DNA of 64,000 bases from Calditrichia bacterium (GCA_028284445.1 JANQRS010000037.1:1-64000), one strand, 5' to 3'; counted from the stretch's first letter, positions 14,967 through 23,940 are shown. The notes: generated by a model not told the origin, from the sequence alone. Translations and numbers: made by a program.

Positions 14967-17435
14967 ATGCAAAAAATAGACAAGTATTCGGTAAAGAAAG
15001 AGTTGGGGCGTGGTGGTGCGGGCGTCGTTTATTTGGCGCAGCATCCGCTACTGCATCGCGAAGTTGCGGTTAAAGTGCTCAGCCATAAACATCTTGACGA
15101 TACATCATTCAAACAACGTTTTGCTCGCGAGGCCCAGCTGGCTGCGAAGTTGACTCATGAGAACGTGACAACCGTTTATGATTTCGGTTATAACGAAGAA
15201 GGCAATCCCTTTCTCGTCATGGATTATGTGGAAGGTTCTGATCTCAGGGCGATTCTGGGTAGTGAACAAGGCTTGCCTTTACAGAAGGCGGTAGACTTTT
15301 TCATTCAGATTTGTCGCGGTTTGCAGGCAATTCACGAAGCGCAGATCGTTCACTGCGATATCAAGCCCGGCAATATCTACATTCAAAACAATGGCCGGGT
15401 GAAGATCATGGATCTTGGCGTTGCCAGAATTCTCAGCAACGACACCGTGAAGGACATTAGCAGTGGAACGTTCGGCACTGTCCGCTATATGTCGCCGGAG
15501 CAATTGACGGGCAGTGAGGTTGATGTGCGCTCGGATGTGTTCTCCCTTGGCGTGCTAATGTATGAATGCCTTGCAGGTGAGAATCCCTTTGCCGGCCATG
15601 CCCGGGAAGAGATTGCCGAAGCAATTCGTCATGAAGCGGTCAAGCCGCTATTGGTTGGTGGCCACAAAGTCCTGGAAGAAATGGCATTGGTTGTCGATCG
15701 TTGTTTGCAGAAAAATCCGGAAAACCGCTTCCAGAGCATTACAGAATTGGAAATGGCCATTCATGAAGCCTTGGAAATTACCATGGAGGATGGTCAGCAA
15801 ACCTGGCCGGATCTCGAACAAATCATGGTTCCGCTGCGGAGTGATCTGCCGGTGACCGATAATACTGATCCGGAAGACCTGACATTGCCGGAAGCACGCC
15901 AGTTTGTGACATGGTATGATGAAGATCCGCGACCCGATAGCGGTGCCGTCACTTCCAATCCTTCATCGCGAGGAAAATGGGTGTTAATATTTAGCAGTCT
16001 ACTGATTGCTACGGCCGCTATTTTGGCTTTTAACTTTAGTTCGCAAGACTCGGACTCGGTAACGCCTGATATGAAAACCACTGTCACTGAGACAAAGCAG
16101 CATTCTCCGCGCTCGCGAACGAAGCTGGCCAAAATGCTTATGGAAAAGGCCCGTAATCGCGCTACTTTTTTGAGAGCCGAACAAGCTTCGGGGAGTGCTT
16201 TCCAGCGTGCCGCGGATATGGGGAAGAAGGCTCAGCTCATGCAAAACGGCGGTCAGCTATTTGAAGCCGATAGTCTTTTCCGTCTTGCCGCAGATTTATA
16301 TGGAGAGGCGGCAACGCAGGCGTCAAAAACTGCAGCCCTGGTAAAGCAGGAACCGTCCAAAGCCGTAGCAAATTCTGCAAGCAAAAAGGCCCGCTTGCCG
16401 CTAAAAGAGAGACTTGTCGAGAAGGAAAAGACTACCGGCAAAACAAAGGTGACAGATGCTGCAACTATAACGGAGCAGAACAAGCGTCTTACTAAGGGTA
16501 GCAAATCTAATAGAAAGACGGTTGCTGTTGCTGCATCGAGGAAAGATGAAATCGGCAAAAAGAAGAAATCGCAGGCTGTCAAGAAGAAAAAGCCAGCCGC
16601 TGCTTCCCCAAATGCACTTGCCCAAAGTGAAGCCAGACATTTGAAGAAGACGGCGCTTGAGGCAAAAGCCAATGCGTTTTCCCCGGGGATCTTTCAATTA
16701 GCGAACAAGGCTCTGCAAGATGGCAATGCTGCTTTTGCGGCCAAACGCATGACAGATGCTGGCAAGGCCTTTCGCCGCAGCAGTGAATTATTCCAACGTG
16801 CAATCGATGAAAAAGGCGCAATTCAGACCGCATCCGTATTTTACGCCGCGGCGGAATATGATAGTTGCTTGCTGGTCCTCGGCGCGGTATTGAAGCCATT
16901 TGACGGCACTGAGGTGAATCCAGTTGCCATAGAGCTATCATCCAGAGCCAAAGAGGCGGCCGCCTTCCTCAATGCCATCCTTTTTTCGGCAGAGACAACA
17001 GCTAAACGCGGTGAATTACGCACTGCGCTCGATATACTTCAGAATCTACCCCTGCTCGAACAGCAATCCGGACCGGTGCAGAACTTGATCGCTGATATCA
17101 AAGCTGCGGACAAGGCCGGTCCGGAAGTGCTGCATCATCCACATTTGACATATGACAAAAAGGAGATTCTGTTATTGACGGCAACTGTGACTGATAATAT
17201 TGCTGTTGATAAAGTAACCCTGTTTTTCCGTCTGGATGAAGATGCAGAATACGAAACCGTTCTGATGAAAGCCGTTGATGAAGAGAAGAATAACGGCGTA
17301 TTTGCGGCGGCTTTTGACCAGTCCTTGCATCTCGAAAAAGATATCGAATATTACTTCGTCGCCACGGATAATGCCGGTAATCGCAGTAAGCAGTATCTCG
17401 ACGGTCTTCGGCCCTATCGTATCAAAGCGGACTGA
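14967..17435 (+). CDS. membrane Ser/Thr protein kinase with extracytoplasmic C-terminal domain
   Basis: An 822-residue Hanks-type kinase. The cytoplasmic N-terminus has the Gly loop GRGGAG (14-19), catalytic Lys36, HCDIKPGN (129-136), DLG and a substrate-binding APE-like MSPEQ segment. The usual Arg before the catalytic Asp is Cys130, so it is a non-RD kinase. A transmembrane helix spans about 337-357. Outside lie Ala/Lys-rich, partly coiled-coil stretches with repeats resembling AAELYGEAA, and a C-terminal Ig-like domain (VTDNIAVDKVTLFFRL, VATDNAGN). The start is ATG 14967 after AGAGGA, one base after the previous stop. An earlier in-frame start inside the upstream gene is unlikely. Targets are unknown; neighbours suggest cross-talk with two-component signalling. 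Confidence 0.9.
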   Translation: MQKIDKYSVKKELGRGGAGVVYLAQHPLLHREVAVKVLSHKHLDDTSFKQRFAREAQLAAKLTHENVTTVYDFGYNEEGNPFLVMDYVEGSDLRAILGSEQGLPLQKAVDFFIQICRGLQAIHEAQIVHCDIKPGNIYIQNNGRVKIMDLGVARILSNDTVKDISSGTFGTVRYMSPEQLTGSEVDVRSDVFSLGVLMYECLAGENPFAGHAREEIAEAIRHEAVKPLLVGGHKVLEEMALVVDRCLQKNPENRFQSITELEMAIHEALEITMEDGQQTWPDLEQIMVPLRSDLPVTDNTDPEDLTLPEARQFVTWYDEDPRPDSGAVTSNPSSRGKWVLIFSSLLIATAAILAFNFSSQDSDSVTPDMKTTVTETKQHSPRSRTKLAKMLMEKARNRATFLRAEQASGSAFQRAADMGKKAQLMQNGGQLFEADSLFRLAADLYGEAATQASKTAALVKQEPSKAVANSASKKARLPLKERLVEKEKTTGKTKVTDAATITEQNKRLTKGSKSNRKTVAVAASRKDEIGKKKKSQAVKKKKPAAASPNALAQSEARHLKKTALEAKANAFSPGIFQLANKALQDGNAAFAAKRMTDAGKAFRRSSELFQRAIDEKGAIQTASVFYAAAEYDSCLLVLGAVLKPFDGTEVNPVAIELSSRAKEAAAFLNAILFSAETTAKRGELRTALDILQNLPLLEQQSGPVQNLIADIKAADKAGPEVLHHPHLTYDKKEILLLTATVTDNIAVDKVTLFFRLDEDAEYETVLMKAVDEEKNNGVFAAAFDQSLHLEKDIEYYFVATDNAGNRSKQYLDGLRPYRIKAD

Positions 17436-17477
17436 GTGTCTAATTGCAATAAAAGCCTAATCTGAGTATTTTCTGGT

Positions 17478-19556
17478 ATGAAACCAAACAAGAATCAGGA
17501 GCGGGATCCGCTCGAGCAAACAGTCGATTCGCGCCACAGATATCTCGAAATGCTGCTCGACGAGAGTCCGATTTCGATATGGGTCTATGATCCGGAGACC
17601 CTGGAATTTTTGCGTGTGAATCGGGCTGCTATCGAGAATTACGGCTATAGCAGTCGCGAATTTGCAAAAATGACCCTGAGGGATATCCGTCCACCGGAGG
17701 ACGTTGAATTACTCGATAGCTATATCGCCAAATCGCGCGGTATGGAACGCAGTGTCGGATACTGGCGACATCAGCGCAAGGACGGCAGTATCATCCATGT
17801 AGAGCTGATTGCTCACAGCGTGAAATACGATGGGCGTTGGGCGCGTCTGGTAATGGCCCTCGACGTGACAGAACGGAAGCAGGCGGAAGACGCCCTGCGC
17901 GAAAGCGAACATCGTCTTGAGCTGTTTTTTGGTCAGTCGCTCGACGGCTTCTTTTTTATGATGCTAGACGAACCGATTCGCTGGGATGATTCTGTTGATA
18001 AGGATGCTGTCTTGGACTATGTGTTTACCCATCAGCGGATTACCAAAGTGAATGAGGCGATGGCTCAGCAATATGGTGGGACGGCCGAAGACTTTCTCGG
18101 GCTAAAACCGAAAGATTTTTACAGTCACGATTTGGACTACGGTAAATCGGTCTGGCGGGAATTCTTTGATACCGGGCGGCTTCACGTAGAAACGGACGAG
18201 CGAAAACTGGATGGCAGCCAGATTTGGGTCGAAGGGGATTATATCTGTCTGTATGATGACGAAGGGCGCATTACCGGACATTTTGGTATTCAACGGGATG
18301 TTACTGAACGAAGACGTGCCCTCGACTCGCTTCAGCAATACTCGAAGCAGAAAGAGATATTGCAGGCCATAGATCATTCGATACTCAATGCACAATCGCC
18401 TGAAGAAATTGCCCAGGCGGCAATGACGCGCATCAACGATCTGATTCCCTGCCGGCGCGCCAGCGTGGCGGTTTTTGACAAGGAAGATAATATTGCCAGG
18501 CTGATTGCGATTTATGCCGAACATCAGACGGCTTTGGGGCCTGGTGTTGAGGTTCCGATCTCTGCCTTTGGCTCAGGTGAGACATTGCGTGCCGGAAAGC
18601 CTATTGTCGTTGAAAAAATCGAAGTGCAGAATCCGGCTGATAGTATTGTGCAAACGGAAGGGGTTATGGCCTATGCCACCTTGCCGTTGTTGGCAGAAGG
18701 TGAACTCATCGGGGTGATGAACATTGGCGCCGAAACCGGCGAGGTGTTTACCGATGAGTTATTGGAGATTGCCCGTACCATTGCCGCCAGTTTATCAATT
18801 TCCATTCACCAATCGCATCTACGCGAAGCGATTGAGCAACATGCCGAACAACTGGAAAAGCGTGTTGCCGAGCGCACTGCAGAAATCGAATCGTTCTCGT
18901 ATTCCGTCTCCCATGATTTACGCACGCCGCTACTGACAATTGATGGCTTTTCGCAAATTTTGCTGGAAGATCATGCCGAAGCGCTCGATGACGACGGCAA
19001 ACGCCTGCTCAATATCATCAGCGACAATACGAAGAAGATGGGGAAGCTGATTGATGATCTCTTGCGCTTCTCTCGTCTGGGGCACAGGGAGATAGTCCTT
19101 GCAGATGTCAGCCTCGATCAGGTTGTGGAAGCCGCGTGGCAGGACCTGCAAATGAGCGTAGTTAACCGCGATATCGAATTTAGCAAAGTCCGTCTCGGGC
19201 ACACGCGCGGCGACTTTGATATGTTGAAAATCGTCTTCGTTAATCTCTTATCTAACGCCATCAAGTTCACTCGCTATGCGAACAATGCGCGAATTGAGGT
19301 CGGTGTGGAGGAGATCGAGGGCCAATCAACATATTTTATCAAGGACAACGGCGTGGGCTTTGATATGGCCTATGCAGCCAAGCTGTTTGGCGTTTTCCAG
19401 CGTTTGCATTCCGGTGACGATTTTGACGGCACCGGGGTTGGTCTGGCGATCGTTTCCAGGATTGTCCAGAGGCACAACGGGCGGGTCTGGGCAGAAGGGG
19501 AGAAGAACAAAGGGGCGACCATTTATTTCACCTTATCGCAGTCAGGAGTTGTATGA
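17478..19556 (+). CDS. PAS-PAS-GAF sensor histidine kinase
   Basis: A 692-residue soluble-looking hybrid sensor without transmembrane segments. It has a PAS domain (about 20-140), a second PAS (about 145-285, ending RDVTERRRA), a GAF domain (about 295-445), a coiled linker, an H box (SVSHDLRTPL, His479) and a HATPase domain with NLLSNAIKFTR, DNGVGFDM, FGVFQRL and GTGVGLAIV. The layout resembles phytochrome-like and redox-sensing kinases, but the bilin Cys is absent. It overlaps the next gene by four bases (ATGA), so it is probably cognate to that receiver protein. Confidence 0.95.
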   Translation: MKPNKNQERDPLEQTVDSRHRYLEMLLDESPISIWVYDPETLEFLRVNRAAIENYGYSSREFAKMTLRDIRPPEDVELLDSYIAKSRGMERSVGYWRHQRKDGSIIHVELIAHSVKYDGRWARLVMALDVTERKQAEDALRESEHRLELFFGQSLDGFFFMMLDEPIRWDDSVDKDAVLDYVFTHQRITKVNEAMAQQYGGTAEDFLGLKPKDFYSHDLDYGKSVWREFFDTGRLHVETDERKLDGSQIWVEGDYICLYDDEGRITGHFGIQRDVTERRRALDSLQQYSKQKEILQAIDHSILNAQSPEEIAQAAMTRINDLIPCRRASVAVFDKEDNIARLIAIYAEHQTALGPGVEVPISAFGSGETLRAGKPIVVEKIEVQNPADSIVQTEGVMAYATLPLLAEGELIGVMNIGAETGEVFTDELLEIARTIAASLSISIHQSHLREAIEQHAEQLEKRVAERTAEIESFSYSVSHDLRTPLLTIDGFSQILLEDHAEALDDDGKRLLNIISDNTKKMGKLIDDLLRFSRLGHREIVLADVSLDQVVEAAWQDLQMSVVNRDIEFSKVRLGHTRGDFDMLKIVFVNLLSNAIKFTRYANNARIEVGVEEIEGQSTYFIKDNGVGFDMAYAAKLFGVFQRLHSGDDFDGTGVGLAIVSRIVQRHNGRVWAEGEKNKGATIYFTLSQSGVV

Positions 19557-20002
19557 TGGCACAGGAAGCTGTCAACTTATTAATCGTTGAAGATAATGCC
19601 CAGCACCTTGAGTTAACGCTACGGGCGCTGAAGAGAAATAACCTTTCCAGTAATATTGCTGTGGCTAAAGACGGTGCCGAGGCACTGGATTTTCTGTTTT
19701 GCCGAGGACGCTACGCTGATCGTTGTGCAGATGAGATACCGCGCCTGATCATTCTAGACTTAAAGTTGCCGAAGGTCGATGGGATGGATGTCCTGCGGGA
19801 AATCAAAGCCGACGAACGCACCTGCCGCATTCCAGTGGTTATCCTTACAACCTCCCGCGAAGAGAAAGACCTGCGGGAAAGTTATCGCCTGGGGGTGAAT
19901 AGCTTCATTGTCAAGCCGGTCGATTTTAATCAATTTATGCAAGCCGTCGGGCAACTTGGATTTTATTGGTTGTCGTTAAACGAGGTGTCAAACAAGGAAT
20001 GA
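19553..20002 (+). CDS. single-domain response regulator (Rcp1/CheY-like)
   Basis: A 149-residue receiver domain without output domain. The acidic pocket is in LLIVEDNAQ, the phospho-acceptor is Asp69 (LIILDLKLPK), the switch Thr is in VVILTTS and the Lys is in IVKPVDF. It is of the Rcp1 type usually paired with PAS/GAF or phytochrome kinases. Its start overlaps the kinase stop, indicating translational coupling. It may relay phosphate to another protein, for example the activator encoded next. Confidence 0.95.
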   Translation: MMAQEAVNLLIVEDNAQHLELTLRALKRNNLSSNIAVAKDGAEALDFLFCRGRYADRCADEIPRLIILDLKLPKVDGMDVLREIKADERTCRIPVVILTTSREEKDLRESYRLGVNSFIVKPVDFNQFMQAVGQLGFYWLSLNEVSNKE

Positions 20003-20012
20003 GGTCCGCGAA

Positions 20013-21854
20013 ATGGATCAGGTAATCAAGGTGTTGAGTCTGGAAGATGTTGCTGAACATGCGGAGTTAATTCGCCGCGAGATTAGCAAAGCCTATCCGG
20101 ATGTGCAATGGCGTCACGCCAGCGACGAAGCATCCTTTCGCGAGAGCTTCCGGGAATTACAACCGGATATTATTTTGGCCGATTATTCTCTGCCGGGTTT
20201 TGACGGACTTGCGGCCCTGGCACTTATAAAGAAAACTGACCCGGATATTCCCTTTGTATTTGTATCAGGTGCAATTGGTGAAGATTTGGCAATTGAAACC
20301 CTTAAAAAAGGGGCAACTGATTACGTTCTGAAGCACCGTCTGGAACGTTTAGCGCCGGCTATTGACCGCGCGATGCGCGAAGCCGGAGAACGTCGCGCCC
20401 GCAAAGAAGCTGAGGCGGCGCTGCGCCGGGCTTATGATGAAATGGAACAAAAGGTTCAGCAGCGGACCGCAGAGCTTCGCGAAAGTCAGCAACGTTTTGA
20501 AGGGATTTTTGCCTCGGCGATGGATGCTATTGTCACCATCGATGCTGAGAAAAACATCCGGCTCTTCAATGATGCAGCCGGAACAGTGTTTCGCTGCGAA
20601 GCACAAACAGTCATAGGCCAACCGCTCGATCCCTTTCTAACCCAGCCGCTGGCAAAGCTGGTGATCGGACTGATCCAGGAATTGCAAACGAGCACGACAT
20701 CGCGCAAATACATCTATAATCCCGAAGGCCTGAATGCTGTTCGAGCCGATGGTGAGGAGTTTCCGCTTGAGGCCACGATCTCGCGCACGGAAGTTGCCGG
20801 AGAGCTGCTTTATACCCTGATCCTTCGCGATATTGCCGAGCGCATGAAAGAAGAGCAGCAGATTCGCCAGCTACAGCTGCAAAAGAATTATCTCGAGTCA
20901 GAGATGAAGTCAGCAGAAAATCAAAACGATATGATTGGTGTTTCACGGCCAATGAAAGAGGTGTATAAGAACGTTGAAAAAGTCGCCGGCACCGATTCTA
21001 CAGTGCTGATCAACGGAGAAACCGGCACCGGCAAGGAGTTAGTCGCCAGAGCGATCCATAAGGCGAGTGAGCGCAGCGATAAGGTAATGATCAAGGTCAA
21101 CTGTGCCGCCTTGCCCGCTAACCTTATTGAAAGCGAACTGTTTGGACATGAGAAGGGCGCATTTACCGGGGCGATTGCACGTAAAATTGGACGCTTCGAA
21201 ATGGCAGACAGCGGGACGATTTTCCTTGATGAAGTGGGTGAGTTTCCACTCGATTTGCAGGCAAAACTGCTTCGAGTGCTGCAAGAAGGTGAATTTGAGC
21301 GCCTCGGTGGACAATCGACGCACAAAGTGAATGTCCGGGTGATTGCTGCGACCAATCGCAACCTGGCTGAAGAAGTGGCGGCGAATAATTTTCGTGCCGA
21401 TCTCTTCTATCGCCTGAACGTGTTCCCGCTGCTTTTACCGGCACTACGTGAGCGCGATGGGGATGTGCCGCTCCTGGCTGCCTATTTTATGCAAAAGTAC
21501 GCCGGACGCATGAAGAAGAATCTTTCCGCTATCTCACAGGCGGCGCTATTTGCCTTAAAATCGTATAACTGGCCGGGCAACGTTCGCGAGCTAGAGAACG
21601 TTATCGAACGCGCGGTGATTCTCAGCGACGGAGCTGAATTGGAGCTCGGTTCCTGGTTTCAGCCGCTCAATCATTCGGTTGGAACCAATGGTTTTCAAAC
21701 CCTGGAAGAAGTTGAGCGCGAGTACATTGAAAGGATTCTTGAAGAAACCAACTGGAAGGTCAGTGGCGACGGTGGCGCTGCTGGTATTCTTGGTATGCAT
21801 CGTTCAACCCTGGAATCGCGTATGAAAAAACTCGGTATTTCGCGAAGTCGATAA
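20013..21854 (+). CDS. sigma-54-dependent response regulator (REC-PAS-AAA+-Fis)
   Basis: A 613-residue NtrC-class activator: receiver domain (about 5-120) with acceptor Asp57 (LADYSLPG), coiled coil (about 128-160), PAS domain (about 162-285), AAA+ domain with Walker A GETGTGKE (335-342), GAFTGA loop (382-387) and Walker B TIFLDEVGE, then a Fis-type helix-turn-helix (AAGILGMHRSTLESRMKKL) at the C-terminus. An intact GAFTGA indicates true contact with sigma-54. A PAS domain between receiver and AAA+ is unusual. It closes the operon that starts behind sigma-54-like promoter A, suggesting autoregulation. The nearby repeated enhancer-like motifs are its likely sites. Confidence 0.95.
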   Translation: MDQVIKVLSLEDVAEHAELIRREISKAYPDVQWRHASDEASFRESFRELQPDIILADYSLPGFDGLAALALIKKTDPDIPFVFVSGAIGEDLAIETLKKGATDYVLKHRLERLAPAIDRAMREAGERRARKEAEAALRRAYDEMEQKVQQRTAELRESQQRFEGIFASAMDAIVTIDAEKNIRLFNDAAGTVFRCEAQTVIGQPLDPFLTQPLAKLVIGLIQELQTSTTSRKYIYNPEGLNAVRADGEEFPLEATISRTEVAGELLYTLILRDIAERMKEEQQIRQLQLQKNYLESEMKSAENQNDMIGVSRPMKEVYKNVEKVAGTDSTVLINGETGTGKELVARAIHKASERSDKVMIKVNCAALPANLIESELFGHEKGAFTGAIARKIGRFEMADSGTIFLDEVGEFPLDLQAKLLRVLQEGEFERLGGQSTHKVNVRVIAATNRNLAEEVAANNFRADLFYRLNVFPLLLPALRERDGDVPLLAAYFMQKYAGRMKKNLSAISQAALFALKSYNWPGNVRELENVIERAVILSDGAELELGSWFQPLNHSVGTNGFQTLEEVEREYIERILEETNWKVSGDGGAAGILGMHRSTLESRMKKLGISRSR

Positions 21855-21956
21855 GACTGTTTATCCCACACCTAAGTCTTCTCCCGGGAGGGGATTGAGG
21901 GGTGGGTTTGGAGCTTTCTTGCTCGTTTTAATCTGGCTCGAACCCCATCTATTCCC

Positions 21957-21988
21957 GATATTTCCGCATCTTGCCGCCATTTCCGCAT
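21957..21988. promoter_or_regulatory. putative enhancer site B for a sigma-54 activator
   Basis: Two direct copies of ATTTCCGCAT (21960-21969 and 21979-21988) set 19 bp apart. The block begins with GATATTTCC like sites A and C and aligns with them without gaps. It lies 74 bp upstream of the -24 element of promoter B, on the same strand and in the same order as at the other two loci. Confidence 0.6.
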
Positions 21989-22062
21989 ATCCTGCCTCAT
22001 TTTATATTGCTTCTATCTCCTTAAGTAATTGTTAATATTGATTTTGCTAGTGTGCTGTTTTT

Positions 22063-22078
22063 CGGCACGGCGCTTGTA
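22063..22078 (+). promoter_or_regulatory. sigma-54-like promoter B
   Basis: CGGCAC, five bases, then TTGTA. The invariant GG of the -24 and the G of the -12 element are kept, with the T-for-C change also seen in promoters A and C. Predicted start is near 22090. It points to the Crp/Fnr-family gene at 22185. Confidence 0.55.
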
Positions 22079-22184
22079 ATACATTGGTTGTATCAGAAAA
22101 ATCGTTTCAGGAAGAGGTCCATTCAATTCAGGCTCTGACCATCAATGCGCAGCAAAGAACGGACTTTAAAATTAGGAGTATGAC

Positions 22185-22886
22185 ATGTTTACAACAATTG
22201 ATATGCATAGAGATCAAGCATTCCTGGACCGTCGGGTGAGCGACACTGACAATCGGCTCATTCGCGGATTAAATGGCGACGAGAAATTTGCACGTGAATT
22301 TCGCCGGCAGCGAGTGCGGCGCAAAGTCAATAAAGGCGAGGTGCTTTTCCTGGAAGGGGATAGGGCAGCTTTCTACTACATCGTGCTCTCGGGCCGAATT
22401 CGCCTGTATAAATGTGATGATTCTATGAAAGAAGTAACCATATACAAGGTGCACCCGGGACAGGGATGTATGCTAAGTGCTTTTACGATTCAGAATGGCA
22501 CCACCTATCCGGTGAATGCCGTTGCTGATAGCGACACAGTTCTTATTTGTATCTCTGCGGAAGTGTTTAGGGACTGGATCGAAAAGTATGATACCTGGCG
22601 CAGTTATGTGTTCGAACTGATGTCCGGTAATCTTGCATCTATTCTTTACAATTTAGAGACAATTGCCTTCAAACGCCTTGATCAACAGATCGCACGCCTG
22701 CTGCTGCGAAATTTGTTGCCCAATCAGGAATTCGTCCAGATGACGCACAGTGATATTGCCCGCGAATTGGGGACAGCGCGCGAGGTGGTGAGTCGTGCCT
22801 TGAAACAACTGGAACGCGCCGAACTAATCCGCTTATTTCGCGGCAGAATTCAAATTTTTGACCCCAACGACCTGCAGACATACTAG
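22185..22886 (+). CDS. Crp/Fnr-family transcriptional regulator
   Basis: A 233-residue regulator with an N-terminal cyclic-nucleotide-binding-fold sensor (KVNKGEVLFLEGDRAAFYYIVLSGRIRLY) and a C-terminal winged helix whose recognition helix is in DIARELGTAREVVSRALKQL. The N-terminal Cys cluster of oxygen-sensing FNR is absent. The few Cys residues are scattered, so the signal may be a nucleotide, NO or another small molecule. A strong AGGAG precedes the ATG. Its own promoter appears to be sigma-54 type, which places it below the activator encoded just upstream. Confidence 0.93.
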   Translation: MFTTIDMHRDQAFLDRRVSDTDNRLIRGLNGDEKFAREFRRQRVRRKVNKGEVLFLEGDRAAFYYIVLSGRIRLYKCDDSMKEVTIYKVHPGQGCMLSAFTIQNGTTYPVNAVADSDTVLICISAEVFRDWIEKYDTWRSYVFELMSGNLASILYNLETIAFKRLDQQIARLLLRNLLPNQEFVQMTHSDIARELGTAREVVSRALKQLERAELIRLFRGRIQIFDPNDLQTY

Positions 22887-23105
22887 AACGAGTGGCGGCA
22901 AGAGCACCGAAGGGTGTTTTTGTCGCTATTCTGTTAATGTCTGACGTATTCCTATTAGCCTAGCCCGCCTGAAAATACCTATACTTACATAGTATCGATC
23001 GTGAAACCATTGACCTGCCCTCAAAAGGCATGGTGTCTAAAATGTCCTTGAGTGGATTAGCAAGGTTTCGTTTAGCATTTCTCAGAACTTAACAGGAGAC
23101 TCATC

Positions 23106-23315
23106 ATGTATTTCAAAGAAACATCCGGTAAGATTTGCATAGCGGTAAATTTGGCGGTTAGCCGGCTGTCAGATATAACGCTGATTTTTCGAGAACTTAG
23201 CACTGCAGACTTTCAGGAATATCAGGCATTGAAGAAGGCTGGAGAGTCGGATGCTGAAATATATGCCAAACTAAGCTCGCGCTATGTGTTGCAAGCGGAA
23301 TTCGGCGGCCAATAG
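23106..23315 (+). CDS. small protein, paralogue of the protein at 23580
   Basis: A 69-residue protein of unknown function. It aligns without gaps over its first 60 residues with the protein encoded at 23580: 24 of 60 positions are identical, including MYF at the start, LS.xD.Q, LK..G.SD and AKLS..Y. No signal peptide or Cys pair is evident. AGGAG lies nine bases before the ATG. It is followed by a clear terminator at 23410, so its mRNA is short or processed. The conserved LK..G.SD..A segment suggests a small helical, possibly protein-binding, fold (inferred). Confidence 0.75.
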   Translation: MYFKETSGKICIAVNLAVSRLSDITLIFRELSTADFQEYQALKKAGESDAEIYAKLSSRYVLQAEFGGQ

Positions 23316-23409
23316 GCGTCCGCGCTTGCCACCAACCACATCGATAATACCCTCGCAGGCTTCCGGGTTCACCACTTGAATGGGTGACGGGAAGCTTGCT
23401 GTCTCCAAT

Positions 23410-23441
23410 CCCCCTTCTCCTACCCGGAAGGGGGAATTTTT
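23410..23441 (+). terminator. rho-independent terminator after the first small paralogue
   Basis: CCCCCTTC pairs with GAAGGGGG across a nine-base loop and is followed by AATTTTT. It ends the transcript of the gene at 23106, or attenuates reading into the paralogue at 23580. Confidence 0.8.
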
Positions 23442-23579
23442 CATGGACAATTATTTGATCACATCTTTTGCAAAATCGAGCAATAATCATCCTCATAGGC
23501 TCTATATGATTATAGTGCGACGTTAAATTGAATGTCCATTTGGAATGCTGTGAGCAAATAGACTGGTTTGGAGGGCTTC

Positions 23580-23837
23580 ATGTACTTTATCATCATCAAT
23601 GAGAATATTAAAATTGCTATGAATATGGCTGACCATCGCGAACATGGCGATGAGTTGGTCTATTACAATTTGAGCGAAAGCGATGCGCAGTATTTTCGCG
23701 AATTAAAGAACAAGGGATACTCCGATAAGCGTGTGTTCGCGAAATTAAGCCCCGGCTACGAAATTCGAGTTGGAGAAAGTGAATTCCGCCGTAGTGGACG
23801 GCTTTCGCGAATCGCCAAAAAATTCTTTCGCCGTTAA
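23580..23837 (+). CDS. small protein, paralogue of the protein at 23106
   Basis: An 85-residue protein of unknown function. Residues 1-60 match the upstream 69-residue protein (24 identities, no gaps). The C-terminal 20 residues are extra and very basic (RRSGRLSRIAKKFFRR), which may bind nucleic acid or membrane. The ATG at 23580 follows GGAGGG and aligns exactly with the start of the paralogue. A TTG four codons upstream is rejected. Two unequal copies side by side indicate an old tandem duplication. Confidence 0.75.
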   Translation: MYFIIINENIKIAMNMADHREHGDELVYYNLSESDAQYFRELKNKGYSDKRVFAKLSPGYEIRVGESEFRRSGRLSRIAKKFFRR

Positions 23838-23895
23838 CGAACTTATCACAAAATCACAATCCTCCTCCACGGGTTGTGTTATGCCACACCGAACG

Positions 23896-23921
23896 GTCCC
23901 GGGGTTTCCCGGGACTTTTTT
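23896..23921 (+). terminator. rho-independent terminator
   Basis: GTCCCGGG and CCCGGGAC form a perfect 8-bp stem around a GTTT loop, followed by six T. It insulates the small-protein genes from the sigma-54-controlled operon downstream. Confidence 0.9.
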
Positions 23922-23940
23922 CATCTATCCCGTTACTCCT

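Larger units (their letters stand above)
21855..22184. other. control region before the Crp/Fnr-family gene
   Basis: About 330 bp without a gene. A GC-rich imperfect hairpin near 21875-21905 (CCCGGGAGGGG) might terminate the upstream operon. Enhancer-like site B (21957-21988) and sigma-54-like promoter B (22063-22078) follow, leaving a leader of about 95 bases. Confidence 0.65.

Noticed and set aside
21870..21905. Strong terminator after the sigma-54 activator gene
   Set aside because: CCCGGGAGGGG can pair only imperfectly and no T run follows.
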